Origin: Streptococcus sanguinis SK355
GTDB lineage: Bacteria > Bacillota > Bacilli > Lactobacillales > Streptococcaceae
DNA length: 64,000 nt
NCBI RefSeq assembly: GCF_000212855.1
Contig: NZ_GL890993.1
Span: 276,999 to 340,998, forward strand
Direction: 5' to 3'
A program made the translations under genes and the position numbers. The notes under the pieces were generated by a model. It was not told the DNA's origin. It did no database searches and was given only the letters and a program-made list of their open reading frames with translations. Shown one piece after another: positions 53,415 through 63,783 of the stretch; the first letter of the stretch is position 1; every line of letters begins with the position of its first letter.

Positions 53415-53443
53415 AAAAAACACCGCAATTTCCTTGCGGTGTT
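53415..53443 (-). terminator. Terminator of argG-argH
   Basis: AACACCGCAA and TTGCGGTGTT form a 10-bp stem around five bases, with T runs after it on the minus strand. Confidence 0.88.
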
Positions 53444-53452
53444 CCCTATATC

Positions 53453-54838
53453 TTATTCCTTTTCCAGCTGTTCCTTAGCTCTTTCCAACTCCTGACGGAT
53501 CTGTGCAAATCCCGTTCCGCCAAGGGAATTCCGCTTTTGTACAGCAGTCTGCGACTCAAGAGCTTGATAAATATCTTCCTCAATCAGCGACGACACTTCC
53601 TGATAGCGGTTCAGCGGGATATCCTGTAGATAATAGCCTGCCTTGCTGCATTCCAGCACCAACTTTCCGACAATCTCATGGGCTTCCCGGAAAGGCAGTC
53701 CTTTCTTTGCCAGATAGTCAGCTAATTCCGTCGCATTGGAGAAGTCTTGCTGAGTTGAAACCAGCATTCTTTCCTTATTGACCGTCATGCTAGACAGCAT
53801 ACCCGCCATAATATCCAGCGATTTTTGGATGGTATCAACTGTATCGAACATGCCTTCCTTGTCTTCCTGCAGGTCCTTATTGTAAGCTAAGGGCAGGGAT
53901 TTCATAACCGTCAGAAGGCTGAAGAGATGGCCATAGACCCGGCCACTCTTACCCCGAATCAGCTCCGCCATGTCCGGATTTTTCTTTTGCGGCATAATGG
54001 AAGACCCGGTGCTAAAGGTATCTGACAGGCTGACAAAGCCGTATTCATAGCTGCACCAGTTAATCAGCTCCTCGCAGAGACGAGACAAATGCATGATGAG
54101 AATGCTGCTGTTAGATAGAAACTCCAAGATAAAATCTCGATCACTGACCGCATCCAAGGAATTGTGGTAAAGTCCTTTGAAGCCCAATAAATCAGCCGTC
54201 AGCTCCCTGTCAATCGGAAACGTTGTCCCCGCCAGAGCTGCTGCTCCTAAAGGAGACAAATCCGTATGCTCCAGATTAAAGGCAAAGCGCTGACTATCAC
54301 GGCTGAACATCTGATAATAGGCCAGCAGATGATGGGCAAAGCTAATCGGCTGAGCATGCTGCAGATGGGTATAGCCTGGCATGATGGTCTCTACATGCTC
54401 TTCTGCCAAATCCAATAGAACCTGACGCAAATTCAAGAGTTTATCCGCAATCTGACCGAGCTGATCCTTGAGATAAAGGTGCATATCTGTCGCCACCTGA
54501 TCATTACGGGAGCGAGCCGTATGGAGCTTACCAGCTACTGGCCCAATCTCCTCGGTCAGAAGAGCCTCCATATTCATATGAATATCTTCATTAGCAACAT
54601 CAAACTCAAGCTCTCCAGCTTGATAGCGCGCCAACAGCTTTTCCAATCCTGCCTGAATAGCAGCCACTTCCTCTGGAGCAATGATTCCTGTCTGCCCCAG
54701 CATTTTGACATGGGCTAGGCTGCCCTGCAGATCATAAGGAGCCAGACGATAGTCAAAGCCAATGCTAGCACCAAACTCTTCTACCCATCCCTCCAGAGAG
54801 GCTTCAAAACGTCCGCCCCACAGTTTATGATTCGCCAT
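53453..54838 (-). CDS. argH: Argininosuccinate lyase
   Basis: 461 residues. It starts with KLWGGRF; the signature [12 protein letters not shown] holds the catalytic Ser loop, and TARSRNDQV and HLQHAQPIS are also intact. It cleaves argininosuccinate to arginine and fumarate, the last step of arginine synthesis. The ATG at 54838 gives the standard N terminus; a 23-codon extension would run into argG. It is 14 bases downstream of argG. Confidence 0.96.
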   Translation of the reverse strand: MANHKLWGGRFEASLEGWVEEFGASIGFDYRLAPYDLQGSLAHVKMLGQTGIIAPEEVAAIQAGLEKLLARYQAGELEFDVANEDIHMNMEALLTEEIGPVAGKLHTARSRNDQVATDMHLYLKDQLGQIADKLLNLRQVLLDLAEEHVETIMPGYTHLQHAQPISFAHHLLAYYQMFSRDSQRFAFNLEHTDLSPLGAAALAGTTFPIDRELTADLLGFKGLYHNSLDAVSDRDFILEFLSNSSILIMHLSRLCEELINWCSYEYGFVSLSDTFSTGSSIMPQKKNPDMAELIRGKSGRVYGHLFSLLTVMKSLPLAYNKDLQEDKEGMFDTVDTIQKSLDIMAGMLSSMTVNKERMLVSTQQDFSNATELADYLAKKGLPFREAHEIVGKLVLECSKAGYYLQDIPLNRYQEVSSLIEEDIYQALESQTAVQKRNSLGGTGFAQIRQELERAKEQLEKE

Positions 54839-54852
54839 AGGAAAGCCCCCTT

Positions 54853-56052
54853 CTATTTGTCCTTGTGAGCCTGAACCTCTGCGTGAACCTTGGACGGAAG
54901 CCCCCACAGCTTGATAAAGCCAATTGCGGCATCCTGATCAAAAGTATCTGCACTGGTATAGGTAGCCAGACTTTCGTCGTAGAGAGAATTGTCAGACTTA
55001 CGCGCTACGACTGTCGCAGACCCCTTATAAAGCTTCACTTTAGCTGTGCCATTGACCACCTGCTGAGTGGATTTGAGATAGGCAATCAAGGCTTCTGTCG
55101 CTGGATTAAACCAGAGACCATTATAGATGAGATTAGACAGCTCATTTTCGATTATCGGCTTGAAATGAGCCAATTCTCTGACTAGCGTCAGATCCTCGAT
55201 TTCCTTGTGGGCAGCCAAGAGAGTCACCGCCCCAGGGCATTCATAAATTTCCCGAGACTTAATCCCTACCAGACGATTTTCCACATGGTCAATCCGTCCA
55301 ACACCGTGTTGTCCTGCCAAGTCATTCAGCTCAAGAATCAAGTCCGCCAGCTTCATCTTTTTGCCATCTAAAGCAACTGGCACACCCGCCTCAAAGTCAA
55401 TATTTACATAGACTGGGCTGTCTGGCGCTGCTTCTGGCGCAACTGTCAAATCATAGGCGTCTTCTGGTGCTTCATTCCAAGGGTTTTCCAAGACACCACA
55501 CTCATTGGCCCGTCCCCAAAGGTTTTGATCGACTGAGTAAGGGCTATCCAGATCTGCAGGAATGGGCACACCATTAGCTTTGGCGTAATTGATTTCTTCT
55601 TCCCGAGACCATTTCCACTCCCGAACCGGAGCAATGACCTTGAGACTGGGATCCAAGGAGGCGATAGCCACTTCAAAACGTACCTGATCGTTTCCTTTTC
55701 CGGTACAGCCATGGGCAATGGTTGTCGCCCCTGTCTTGTGAGCAATTTCAACCAATTTCTTAGAAATCAAAGGTCGGCTCAGAGCGGACACTAGAGGATA
55801 TTTTCGTTCGTAGAAGGTGTGTCCTTGCAGAGCAACCAAGACGTAGTCTTCCGCAAACTCGTCTTTAACATCAATAACATGTGATTCGATAGCGCCAACT
55901 TTCAGCGCCTTGTCATGAATGAAATCCAAATCATTTCCTTCACCCACGTCCATGCAGACCGCGATCACATCATAATCCTTGTCCAGCCAAGTAATGGCCA
56001 CCGAAGTGTCCAAGCCGCCGGAATACGCTAAAATGACTTTCTCTTTAACCAT
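54853..56052 (-). CDS. argG: Argininosuccinate synthase
   Basis: 399 residues. The P-loop is [12 protein letters not shown], and the citrulline/aspartate motifs [13 protein letters not shown] and [12 protein letters not shown] are intact. It joins citrulline and aspartate with ATP. Paired argG-argH without the upstream ornithine genes in view suggests citrulline salvage or a split pathway; the rest may be elsewhere in the genome. It has its own consensus promoter. Confidence 0.97.
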   Translation of the reverse strand: MVKEKVILAYSGGLDTSVAITWLDKDYDVIAVCMDVGEGNDLDFIHDKALKVGAIESHVIDVKDEFAEDYVLVALQGHTFYERKYPLVSALSRPLISKKLVEIAHKTGATTIAHGCTGKGNDQVRFEVAIASLDPSLKVIAPVREWKWSREEEINYAKANGVPIPADLDSPYSVDQNLWGRANECGVLENPWNEAPEDAYDLTVAPEAAPDSPVYVNIDFEAGVPVALDGKKMKLADLILELNDLAGQHGVGRIDHVENRLVGIKSREIYECPGAVTLLAAHKEIEDLTLVRELAHFKPIIENELSNLIYNGLWFNPATEALIAYLKSTQQVVNGTAKVKLYKGSATVVARKSDNSLYDESLATYTSADTFDQDAAIGFIKLWGLPSKVHAEVQAHKDK

Positions 56053-56089
56053 GCGATTACCTCTATCCTTCTACATTTTATTTTTAAAC

Positions 56090-56141
56090 ATTCTACTGTA
56101 TGAAAATGCGAATGTCAAGAGGAAATTTAATATTTATTAAA
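56090..56141 (-). promoter_or_regulatory. argG: argG promoter with upstream AT-rich palindrome
   Basis: TTGACA (56113-56118), 17 bases, TAGAAT (56090-56095) on the minus strand. Just upstream TTTAATA-TT-TATTAAA (56126-56141) is a perfect 7-bp inverted repeat and a candidate ArgR-type binding site. The operator assignment is inference. Confidence 0.65.
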
Positions 56142-56202
56142 TAAAAACGTTTTATCAATTTTTATTCAAAATCAATATATTATATACTGGACTCAAAATA
56201 AG

Positions 56203-56224
56203 AAAAAAGAGTCTGTCAAGACTC
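56203..56224 (-). terminator. Terminator of the DUF6287-like lipoprotein gene
   Basis: GAGTC and GACTC form a short stem around six bases, followed by six T residues on the minus strand, at the stop codon. Confidence 0.65.
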
Positions 56225-56225
56225 C

Positions 56226-56861
56226 TTATTTTACGCGGTAAAAAACATCGGGATGTTCAGAAACGCTCTGGGTGATGATGAAACGATCTTGACTGGTATC
56301 AGTCGGATCAGTTCCATTGACAGTCTCCCCTGCTGGCAGACTCTTTCCTGCTGGAATTATAAGAAAGGCGGCACCGGTTTGGTTTTTCCAACGAATTCCT
56401 GCTCGAAAAATCCCATTTTCATCTGGCCCAGAGTAATCCCCTGTCTCAAGCTTGGCAACATCTGACTCAATCCCTGACGCATCGAATGTATAACTGTTCC
56501 CTTTGGCATCCTGCCAAGTACCAATCATGCTGGAAAAATCCCCAGAAGCAATAGCCTTCAAATCCAAACTAGAAGTTGATGCAGTCTCTTTCTCTCCTTT
56601 GCTAGTTTCCTTGGCAGACTTTTCAGCTTCAGTTTCCAAATTCTGCTGAGAGCCTGTATCAGAAGTTTCCTGATTATCCGCTTGACCATCAAGTTCGCTC
56701 GAATTAGCCCCTCTTTCAGACTTTTTAGAAGATGCAGAACTAGTCGAACTTGCTTTAGAATTGTTGGAAGCAGGATTCGTCTGCTCTTTCTTTTGGTTAC
56801 AGGTTACTAGCACGAGTAAGGCTACTAGTCCTCCAATCAAGATGATGATCCATTTTTTCAT
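56226..56861 (-). CDS. Lipoprotein with Ser-rich linker and DUF6287-like domain
   Basis: 211 residues. Signal peptide with Leu-Val-Thr-Cys near residue 21, a long Ser/Glu/Lys-rich linker (about 25-95) and a C-terminal beta domain (GTWQDAKGNSYTFDASGI, the GDYSGPDENGIFRAGIRW block). This domain pattern recurs in streptococcal lipoproteins of unknown function. AAGGAG precedes the ATG by 6 bases. It lies between gltX and argG with terminators on both sides, so it is an independent unit. Confidence 0.78.
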   Translation of the reverse strand: MKKWIIILIGGLVALLVLVTCNQKKEQTNPASNNSKASSTSSASSKKSERGANSSELDGQADNQETSDTGSQQNLETEAEKSAKETSKGEKETASTSSLDLKAIASGDFSSMIGTWQDAKGNSYTFDASGIESDVAKLETGDYSGPDENGIFRAGIRWKNQTGAAFLIIPAGKSLPAGETVNGTDPTDTSQDRFIITQSVSEHPDVFYRVK

Positions 56862-56924
56862 TTTTATCTCCTTGAGGTATTTTCTTATTACAATTGTGAC
56901 ATAAAAACAAAAATTTGCAAAGTA

Positions 56925-56946
56925 AAAACCAGCTCGAAAGCTGGTT
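56925..56946 (-). terminator. Terminator of gltX
   Basis: AAACCAGCT and AGCTGGTTT pair around a TTCG tetraloop and are followed by T residues on the minus strand. Confidence 0.88.
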
Positions 56947-56950
56947 TATC

Positions 56951-58408
56951 TTATTGAATTTGATTCAGCATGTTTTCGATATGCTGGATAGATTTTTCAC
57001 GCCCCAGCAGGTAAATCGTATCTGGCAGCTCTGGTCCATGCATTTCACCCGAAACGGCAATCCTGATCGGCATAAAGAGGTTTTTGCCCTTAATTCCTGT
57101 CTCTTTTTGGACAGCCTTGATTTGCGGGAAAATATTCTCCGTCACAAAATCTGCATCAGACATGGCTTCCAGCTTTTCCTTGAAAGCTGTCAACACGGTC
57201 GGTACCGTTTCACCTGCCATGACCTCACGCTCCGCATCTGTCAACTCTGGGAAGTCCGCAAAGAAGAGGTCTGTCAGCGGCACAATTTCGTCTACAGACT
57301 TCATTTGCGGTTTGTAGAGCTCTACAAGCTTTTCTGCCTTATCTGTCAAACGGCCCGCTTCTGCCAAGTACGGCTTAGCCAGAGCGAAGATCGTGTCAAA
57401 ATCTGCATTCTTGATGTATTCATTGTTCATCCAGTCCAGCTTCTTCTGGTCAAAGGCAGCTGGGGACTTGCTGAGACGTTTTTCATCAAAGAGCTCAATC
57501 AATTCTTGACGAGAGAAAATCTCATGCTCGCCGCCAGGATTCCAGCCCAGCAGTGCAATAAAGTTAAAGACCGCTTCTGGTAGGTAGCCCTTCTTGCGAT
57601 AATCCTCAATAAACTGCAAGGTATTGGTATCGCGCTTGGACAGTTTCTTGCCTGTTTCAGAGTTGATAATCAGGGTCATATGCCCAAATTCTGGAGCTTC
57701 CCAGCCTAGAGCTTCATAAACCATGAGTTGCTTAGGCGTGTTGGCAATGTGGTCATCTCCACGAATAACGTGTGAAATTTCCATCAGATGGTCATCAATA
57801 ACCACAGCAAAGTTGTAGGTTGGGTATCCGTCTTTCTTCTGGATAACCCAGTCACCACCGATATTACCACCCTCGAACTCAATTTCGCCCTTGACCATGT
57901 CAGTCCACTTGTAGACACCAGCTTCATTAACAGCCAAACGAACCGTCGGAATAATGCCCGCTGCTTCGCGCTCAGCAATATAGGCCGCCTTTTCTTCCTC
58001 TGACATGCCTAGAAACTCATTGATGTAACGCGGTGTTTCACCAGCTGCTTCCTGACGTTCGCGTTCAGCCGCTAATTCTTCCTCAGTCACATAGGACTTG
58101 TAAGCCAAGCCCTTGTCCAAGAGTTCATTGACATATTTTTGGTAAATATCCAAGCGCTCAGACTGGCGGTAGTTTTTGTGAGTCTCAGGGCTTTCATCCC
58201 AGTCAATACCCAGCCAGCGTAAGTTTTCAAGCTGTGAGCGTTCCCCGTCTTCTACATGGCGCTTGCGGTCTGTATCCTCGATACGGATAATGAAGGTCCC
58301 GCCATAGTGACGAGCGTAGAGGTAGTTAAAGAGCGCAGTCCGCGCATTTCCGATGTGTAAAAGTCCAGTCGGACTTGGTGCATAACGCACTCGAATCGCT
58401 TTTGTCAA
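56951..58408 (-). CDS. gltX: Glutamyl-tRNA synthetase
   Basis: 485 residues. The class I signatures HIGN (in [19 protein letters not shown]) and KLSKRD are intact. In streptococci this non-discriminating enzyme also charges tRNA-Gln, which is then amidated. The start is TTG, 9 bases after GGAG; the nearest ATG is out of frame. Confidence 0.96.
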   Translation of the reverse strand: MTKAIRVRYAPSPTGLLHIGNARTALFNYLYARHYGGTFIIRIEDTDRKRHVEDGERSQLENLRWLGIDWDESPETHKNYRQSERLDIYQKYVNELLDKGLAYKSYVTEEELAAERERQEAAGETPRYINEFLGMSEEEKAAYIAEREAAGIIPTVRLAVNEAGVYKWTDMVKGEIEFEGGNIGGDWVIQKKDGYPTYNFAVVIDDHLMEISHVIRGDDHIANTPKQLMVYEALGWEAPEFGHMTLIINSETGKKLSKRDTNTLQFIEDYRKKGYLPEAVFNFIALLGWNPGGEHEIFSRQELIELFDEKRLSKSPAAFDQKKLDWMNNEYIKNADFDTIFALAKPYLAEAGRLTDKAEKLVELYKPQMKSVDEIVPLTDLFFADFPELTDAEREVMAGETVPTVLTAFKEKLEAMSDADFVTENIFPQIKAVQKETGIKGKNLFMPIRIAVSGEMHGPELPDTIYLLGREKSIQHIENMLNQIQ

Positions 58409-58514
58409 AGTTCCATTCTCCTATTTGTATTTCGGGGAATCATTCCCACTCCGATTTTCAAACGTAATCATTATACCATACTCTGAGGGCAGAATACGAC
58501 TTTACAGTCTATTT

Positions 58515-59294
58515 TTACGACAGGCGCTCTTCCAGCTGGAAGTCGATAGGAAGCCAGGCCAACACATTCTCCATCTGCTTTTCCCAGTAATACCACTCAT
58601 GATTACCTGGACTGTGGCTGTAAGTAATATCCAAGCCCAAGTCTTGCAGGTTTTTCACTGTCTCCTGATTGGCCTTGTAGAGAAAATCCTCTTCGCCGCA
58701 CCATGCCCAAAGCTTGGTCTTTTTATCAGATTGCTTGGCTATGCTCTCTAGCGAATGAGGACTGCTGCTCCAATCTTTAAAGTCTCCAAAAACTCCTCGC
58801 CAATAGGCTGGTGTTGCCATCTCAGCATTATCTGGACGAGCATCAAGAAAACTCAAAGCCCCTGAAAGACTAGCCGCGTATGAAAAGCGGTTAGACTTGA
58901 GAGCCAGCTTAAAGGCTCCGTATCCGCCCATGGAAAGGCCAGCGATAAAATTCTTCTCCCGCTTATCCGACATATTTGGGAAAAAGCGCTTGAGCACCCG
59001 AGGCAGCTCATCAGCGATGGCTTCGTAATAGTTAAAGCCGTACTGAGTATCGGTGTACCAGCCATTGCTGGTATTAGGCATGACAACAATCAAGTTGGTC
59101 GAGCGAACCAGACGCTCAATATTTGAGCGCTTGAGCCAGCTATTGTGATTCCCGTTCATACCATGAAGCAGGTACAAAACAGGAATATCCTTATCATCCG
59201 GCTTGTCTACGCGAGCTGCGTCCGGATAGAGGATATTGACACCCCATTCCATCTCCAAAGCCTCAGAATAATACTCTATTTTCATCACTGCCAT
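58515..59294 (-). CDS. Esterase D-family alpha/beta hydrolase (tributyrin esterase-like)
   Basis: 259 residues. GLSMGGYGA is the nucleophile elbow with catalytic Ser; [12 protein letters not shown] forms the oxyanion side, and the His is in [10 protein letters not shown]. Related streptococcal EstA proteins hydrolyse short-chain esters. No signal peptide is present. The ATG at 59294 is preferred to one six bases upstream because AAGGAG lies 8 bases before it. It is the gene after rnjB on the same strand. Confidence 0.88.
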   Translation of the reverse strand: MAVMKIEYYSEALEMEWGVNILYPDAARVDKPDDKDIPVLYLLHGMNGNHNSWLKRSNIERLVRSTNLIVVMPNTSNGWYTDTQYGFNYYEAIADELPRVLKRFFPNMSDKREKNFIAGLSMGGYGAFKLALKSNRFSYAASLSGALSFLDARPDNAEMATPAYWRGVFGDFKDWSSSPHSLESIAKQSDKKTKLWAWCGEEDFLYKANQETVKNLQDLGLDITYSHSPGNHEWYYWEKQMENVLAWLPIDFQLEERLS

Positions 59295-59324
59295 TCGCAT
59301 TTCTCCTTCGTATCTTCCTGACAA

Positions 59325-59350
59325 GAAAAAGCCGAAGCCCGACTTTTCTT
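59325..59350 (-). terminator. Terminator-like hairpin after rnjB
   Basis: AAAAGTCG pairs with CGGCTTTT (one wobble) around GGCTT-like loop bases and is followed by T residues on the minus strand, between rnjB and the esterase gene. Confidence 0.65.
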
Positions 59351-59368
59351 GTATTTGTGTTCAGATTT

Positions 59369-61036
59369 TTACCGCACTTCCATAACAACCGGCAAAATAG
59401 CTGGGCGACGCTTGGTTTGGTCAAAAAGATATTTGGCCAGACTGTCACGGACAGCACCCTTCAGCTCACCCCAGTCAAAGCTATCCTGCGCCAGATAGTC
59501 TTCCACTGTTTTATTGATAATGTCAGAGCTTTCACGCAAAATATCTCTGCTCTTCTTGACATAGACAAAGCCACGAGTGTGTACTTTAGCCTTGGAAATG
59601 ATTTTCTTTTCCTTACGGTTAACTGTGAGTGCCACGATGAAAATACCATCTTCAGACAAGACCTTGCGGTCGCGCAGGACAATATTGCCTACATCGCCAA
59701 TCGCATTTCCATCAATCATGACATCTCCAGCTGATACTGCACCAGCAGGCACAAAATCACCATGGTCGTATTCCATAATGCTGCCCCGCTTAGGAATGAA
59801 GATATTTTCCGGCAGCATGCCAACTTCCATGGCAGCCTTAGCATGAGCATCCAATCCGCGGTACTCACCCTGAATCGGGAAGAGGTACTTGGGCTGCAGC
59901 AGGTTAATCATGAGCTGCAAATCACGCGCATTTGCGTGACCCGACACCCGTAGGTTTTGGGTAATCAGCTTGACAATGCCACCCGCCTGATAAATCATAT
60001 TTTCCACGCGAGCCACGACCGCTTCCTTGGCAATTGACGGCGTCGTTACGATGTAAATCAAATCGCCTTCCTTGATTTCCACATAGCGGTGACGGCCAAT
60101 TGACATCTTGCGCAGGCCATTGATAGGCTCACCCATCCGGCCAGTCTCCAAGATAATCAGCTCATGGTCTTCAAACTTAGACATTTCCTTAGGCTTGATC
60201 AAGAGGCGTTCGTCCACCAAGGACAGCTTCTTGAGGCGGATAGCCGTACGAACGATGTTTTCAACATCAAAGCCTGTCAAAACCACTCGGCGGCCAGTCT
60301 CTGCCGCTGCATCAAAGACCTGCTGGATACGAGACAAGTTGCTGGCAACCGCCGCAACAATCACACGACCATCCCAGTCAGCAATTGTATCTTCAATTTC
60401 CTTGCCAACCTCGCTCTCGCTAGCCACCTGAACACTACTGTCTGCATTGGCTGAATCACTGAGCAAGGCCAGAACACCCTCACGGCCAATCTCAGCCAGA
60501 CGGCCAAAGTCTGTCGCGTAGGACGGGCTGGCAGACTGGTCAAACTTGAAATCACCTGTATAAACGATGCTGCCTTTTCTGGTCTTGATGACAATTCCCA
60601 AACTCTCAGGAATCGAGTGGGTCGTCCGGAAGAAGGAAACCACGGTTTTGCCAAATTCAATCTCAGTATTTTCATCAATCACATGGAAATCATTGAACTT
60701 CTTAACTGCATCGTTATTTTTAACAAAAAGTTTGGCTAGCTCAATCGTCAACTCTGATCCGAAAACTGGCACCTTAGCATCTGCTAAAAGATTAGGCAGA
60801 GCACCAATCGCATCCGCGTGGCCGTGCGTCAGAAAGACACCCGCAATCCGCTCCTTGTTTTCAAACAAATAGTCCATGTTGGGAACGACATAATCCACAC
60901 CCAACTGCTCATTTTCTGGGTACTTCAACCCAACATCCAATACAAAAATGGAATCATCCACCTCGGCAACGTAGAGGTTTTTACCATTTTCACGTACGCC
61001 GCCCAAAGCAATCAGTTTAATATTGCTCTTGCTCAT
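59369..61036 (-). CDS. rnjB: Ribonuclease J2
   Basis: 555 residues. A metallo-beta-lactamase domain, a beta-CASP domain (TGDFKFDQSAS, the GRVIVAAVASNLSRIQQ block) and a C-terminal domain are present. The metal motif reads HGHADAIGAL (His71-Gly-His73-Ala-Asp75-Ala76) instead of HGHEDH, which marks the J2 paralogue, a weak nuclease that pairs with J1. Its leader contains two hairpins that could allow autocontrol. The start follows AGGAG. Confidence 0.93.
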   Translation of the reverse strand: MSKSNIKLIALGGVRENGKNLYVAEVDDSIFVLDVGLKYPENEQLGVDYVVPNMDYLFENKERIAGVFLTHGHADAIGALPNLLADAKVPVFGSELTIELAKLFVKNNDAVKKFNDFHVIDENTEIEFGKTVVSFFRTTHSIPESLGIVIKTRKGSIVYTGDFKFDQSASPSYATDFGRLAEIGREGVLALLSDSANADSSVQVASESEVGKEIEDTIADWDGRVIVAAVASNLSRIQQVFDAAAETGRRVVLTGFDVENIVRTAIRLKKLSLVDERLLIKPKEMSKFEDHELIILETGRMGEPINGLRKMSIGRHRYVEIKEGDLIYIVTTPSIAKEAVVARVENMIYQAGGIVKLITQNLRVSGHANARDLQLMINLLQPKYLFPIQGEYRGLDAHAKAAMEVGMLPENIFIPKRGSIMEYDHGDFVPAGAVSAGDVMIDGNAIGDVGNIVLRDRKVLSEDGIFIVALTVNRKEKKIISKAKVHTRGFVYVKKSRDILRESSDIINKTVEDYLAQDSFDWGELKGAVRDSLAKYLFDQTKRRPAILPVVMEVR

Positions 61037-61104
61037 TTTTTCTCCTATTCAATTTTCAGAACCTCACTTTTATCAAAGATTCTTTATTTTATTACTAACG
61101 GTCC

Positions 61105-61167
61105 TTGGCTAGCCAAGTCGAATTACAGTCTTGCAAACCTAAGGTTCGCATATCTAACCAATTATAG
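61105..61167 (-). promoter_or_regulatory. rnjB: rnjB promoter and double-hairpin leader
   Basis: TATAAT at 61162-61167 with TTGAAA 16 bases upstream. The leader then folds GCGAACC/GGTTTGC (61134-61150, loop of 3) and the perfect 14-base palindrome CTTGGCTAGCCAAG (61105-61118). Confidence 0.65.
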
Positions 61168-61264
61168 CATTTTTTCAGCTTTTTTCAAAACAAAGAAAAA
61201 TTGTTTTTCCATTGTCACTTAGAATGGAGCTATTTTTCTAACCACGAAAAAACACACCGACAGC

Positions 61265-61292
61265 AAAAAAAGAAACAGCCGCAAACTGTCCC
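61265..61292 (-). terminator. Weak terminator after the decayed zinc-ribbon gene
   Basis: GGGACAG pairs with CTGTTTC using two G-T wobbles, followed by seven T residues on the minus strand. Confidence 0.55.
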
Positions 61293-61301
61293 TTTTTAGG
61301 G

Positions 61302-61823
61302 TTAGGCTTTGCCAGTCAGATTAAAACGGACAAAATAAACCATTATCGCAGCTGTAACCAAGAAAGCCAGCCCGACCGTTGCTAGAGCATGAGCAGAAAA
61401 GAATAGCAGGCTAGCTATCAAGCTTAGAATCGGAAGCGCTACCTCTATAAGCAGAAACCTCATTGAGAATCTACGTTCTAGCTTATTACAAGGAGTGTAG
61501 GGCAGAAGACAGACAGGAGGGAAATTTTCATTGCCGAAATGCTCGGAAAGCCCAATCAACTTCTACCCAAAAGTGATAATGTCCAGAAGAAACAGCCGCT
61601 CAATCAAATGAGGAAAATCGATGGGGCTGAGATCAGCCGAGACAAAACCGTGATTGGGATTACTGAGAAAGCCGGGCAGGATTTAGGTCGCCAAAATTCC
61701 AATCACTGCTACCCAAAGACCGATATGGCAAGGAAAGATCAGAGGCAGAAAGAGGCAGGCCGTACAAATGACATAGTCGGCTTCATAGTCAAACAGTTGG
61801 TGGCGGCATTTTTCTTTTTTCAT
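61302..61823 (-). pseudogene. Decayed zinc-ribbon membrane protein gene (partial duplicate of the next gene)
   Basis: The first 20 codons (KKEKCRHQLFDYEADYVIC) are almost identical to those of the intact gene at 61845-62546, then the sequence diverges into a membrane segment (LFLPLIFPCHIGLWVAVIG). In the same frame a TAA (61683-61685) and a TAG (about 61566) interrupt it, after which the frame stays open to 61302 with two more membrane segments. The middle part may also contain frameshifts. The final 53 codons (from ATG 61463, weak ribosome site) could be a separate small membrane protein. The reading as one broken gene is inference from frame continuity and homology. Confidence 0.5.
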
Positions 61824-61844
61824 ATTCATACTCTTTCATAAATC

Positions 61845-62546
61845 CTAAAAACGATTCGCCCATATAGCCAAGCGCTGGTAGAAAAAGAGCCAGCAGTCTG
61901 CAAGAAAATTAAGGCCCAGCACAATGTAGAGGCCGCGAAGATTTTCCTTAGCATAGACCGCGCTAGCGTAAATCAGTTCCTGACCACCTAAGTGATAATT
62001 CAACAAGTCCATCTCTTCTAAATAAATAAGCTTACTCCAAAATTCACTGCCTAGATAAATTAACAGAATATAATTTGCTACTCTGATTACTGGATACAGA
62101 TATGATGCCAAATAGTAATGTGCATGCTTTTGAAGATGCCAGCGTCTCAGCCATTCTCGTCTATCAAGCTGAGGTCCTGCAAGAATAAAAGTGAGGACGG
62201 CCGCTGTCTCTACAACATCTTTGAAGGGATAGAAGCTCCATTTGAGAATAGGCTCAAAAGAATCAATACCTGTAATCCCGTAGCTTTTAATCACTAAACT
62301 ATCCAAGAATTGATAATTGAAGATAATGAATAACATTAAAAATAATATTAAAAACAAGAAAAAGAAATAACCTTTTTTCCACCTTAAAAATCTTTTATAC
62401 TTCCGACTCCGCCGAATCATCTGCAGCTTGAAATTGGGATTATTCGGTATATTCTCCGCAATAGGCTCACCGCAGGCCGGGCAGATGACATAGTCGGCCT
62501 CATAGTCAAACAGCTGGTGCCGACATTTTTCTTTTTTCAGCTTCAT
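61845..62546 (-). CDS. Zinc-ribbon membrane protein
   Basis: 233 residues. The N terminus has a CxxC half-ribbon (Cys8, Cys22-Pro-Ala-Cys25) in the cytosol, followed by about four membrane segments (first at about 57-78). No enzyme motif. The start lies only 20 bases after a strong terminator hairpin with no visible promoter between, so expression may depend on read-through from the upstream gene. The duplicate of its first codons begins 16 bases after its stop. Confidence 0.72.
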   Translation of the reverse strand: MKLKKEKCRHQLFDYEADYVICPACGEPIAENIPNNPNFKLQMIRRSRKYKRFLRWKKGYFFFLFLILFLMLFIIFNYQFLDSLVIKSYGITGIDSFEPILKWSFYPFKDVVETAAVLTFILAGPQLDRREWLRRWHLQKHAHYYLASYLYPVIRVANYILLIYLGSEFWSKLIYLEEMDLLNYHLGGQELIYASAVYAKENLRGLYIVLGLNFLADCWLFFYQRLAIWANRF

Positions 62547-62565
62547 TTTCTCTTTACCTTTCCAA

Positions 62566-62600
62566 AAACCCGAATATCAAGCTGTATGATATTCGGGTTT
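62566..62600 (-). terminator. Strong terminator between the secreted and zinc-ribbon genes
   Basis: AAACCCGAATATCA and TGATATTCGGGTTT form a perfect 14-bp stem around seven bases, followed by T residues on the minus strand. Confidence 0.9.
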
Positions 62601-62640
62601 CTCACCTTTTATTGGCTCACTTGGTCTTGCAAATTGCTTA

Positions 62641-63675
62641 TCACCAGTCAACACCATAGTATCGGAGCATCCGCTTGCTGACCCGCATGCCATTGTACTG
62701 AATCAGCGAAATCCAGCGGTATTTGTCAATCAAATCCTTGGCGACCATGAAGAAGAGTCCTTGCGGCATAACTCCCAGACTTGACAGAACATAGCTGTCT
62801 ACTCCGATTGTTACGGAGGAAACAGCATTGAAGAGTAAGTCTACCACACTATTCCTATAGTATTCGTCATATTTTTCCAAGTCAAGACTTTTATTCAAGG
62901 CTGCGATTAGTTCCCTTAAATTTGAGGAAGAATTATATAAGGTTTTAAAGGTGTCCACTTGATTTCTTAAATCTACTCCACTTCTACCAGCTTGTATTAT
63001 CAAATGAGATGCTCTAAGTGCTGTCTGCGAAGCAGTCAAATCAAGTTCTTCTATATTGACAGCCTCCTTCAATAAATCAGCACTATCTTTTAGGGTTTTA
63101 ACGGTATTGATAGTATTATAAATCAGTTCTCCCCTCTGAACCCCTCTTAGATAGGTATCGTAAGTGCGCCTGTCGTCATTGACAATCCAGGAACTGAAGT
63201 AGGTTTCGTTAGAATACTCTGGTACGACTTTCTCTAAAACACCTGTCTTGATATCCACGAAGTGAGACAAATACATATAGGCCGTCTCTTTTTCAAGAGT
63301 AGTCGCATTGGCATCGCGACCCATGTTTAACTTGGCCACCTCAAAAGCATAGTTCCATTGATTGGCCATGTTCTTAGCTTTTTCCTTTTCCTCCATCGCT
63401 TCTTTATCGACTGTCAGTTGATTTGCCACATCATTGACATATTCTTTTAAATCCCTATAAAATTGGTCGTCTTTCCGGTTTAATGACGTAAAATCATTGA
63501 TGGACAAACCAACTTTTTGCAGGGAAGAGTCTACCAGATAGAGATTGGACAGCACTGTATCACTTATCTCCCCGTTCTGCGACTATTCCGCAAAAACAAT
63601 CTGACTTGGCAAGACACCGCTCAAAGAGAAAAACAGAAGCAAAAGATACATTTGAACTTTTCTTATAATCGGCAT
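62641..63675 (-). pseudogene. Secreted-protein gene interrupted by an amber stop after the signal peptide
   Basis: From ATG 63675 (GGAGG 8 bases upstream) the frame encodes a complete signal peptide (MPIIRKVQMY, a hydrophobic core, then the cleavage site VFA-E). It then meets TAG at codon 31 (63583-63585). The same frame continues for 314 more codons without a stop to 62641. The remainder is mostly helical (coiled-coil-like about 50-130 and 190-250) with a basic end. A GTG at 63555 could restart translation but lacks a well-spaced ribosome site and would give no signal peptide. The family is not recognised. A CAG-to-TAG change is the simplest origin. Confidence 0.75.
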
Positions 63676-63783
63676 AATCATACCCTCCTAATAATGAAAA
63701 GCAATGATGACACTTGAAAAACTGCTCCTACAATAACCTCCCTCCTAACTGCTAATTGTTTTCCAATCATCATCCCTAATATA

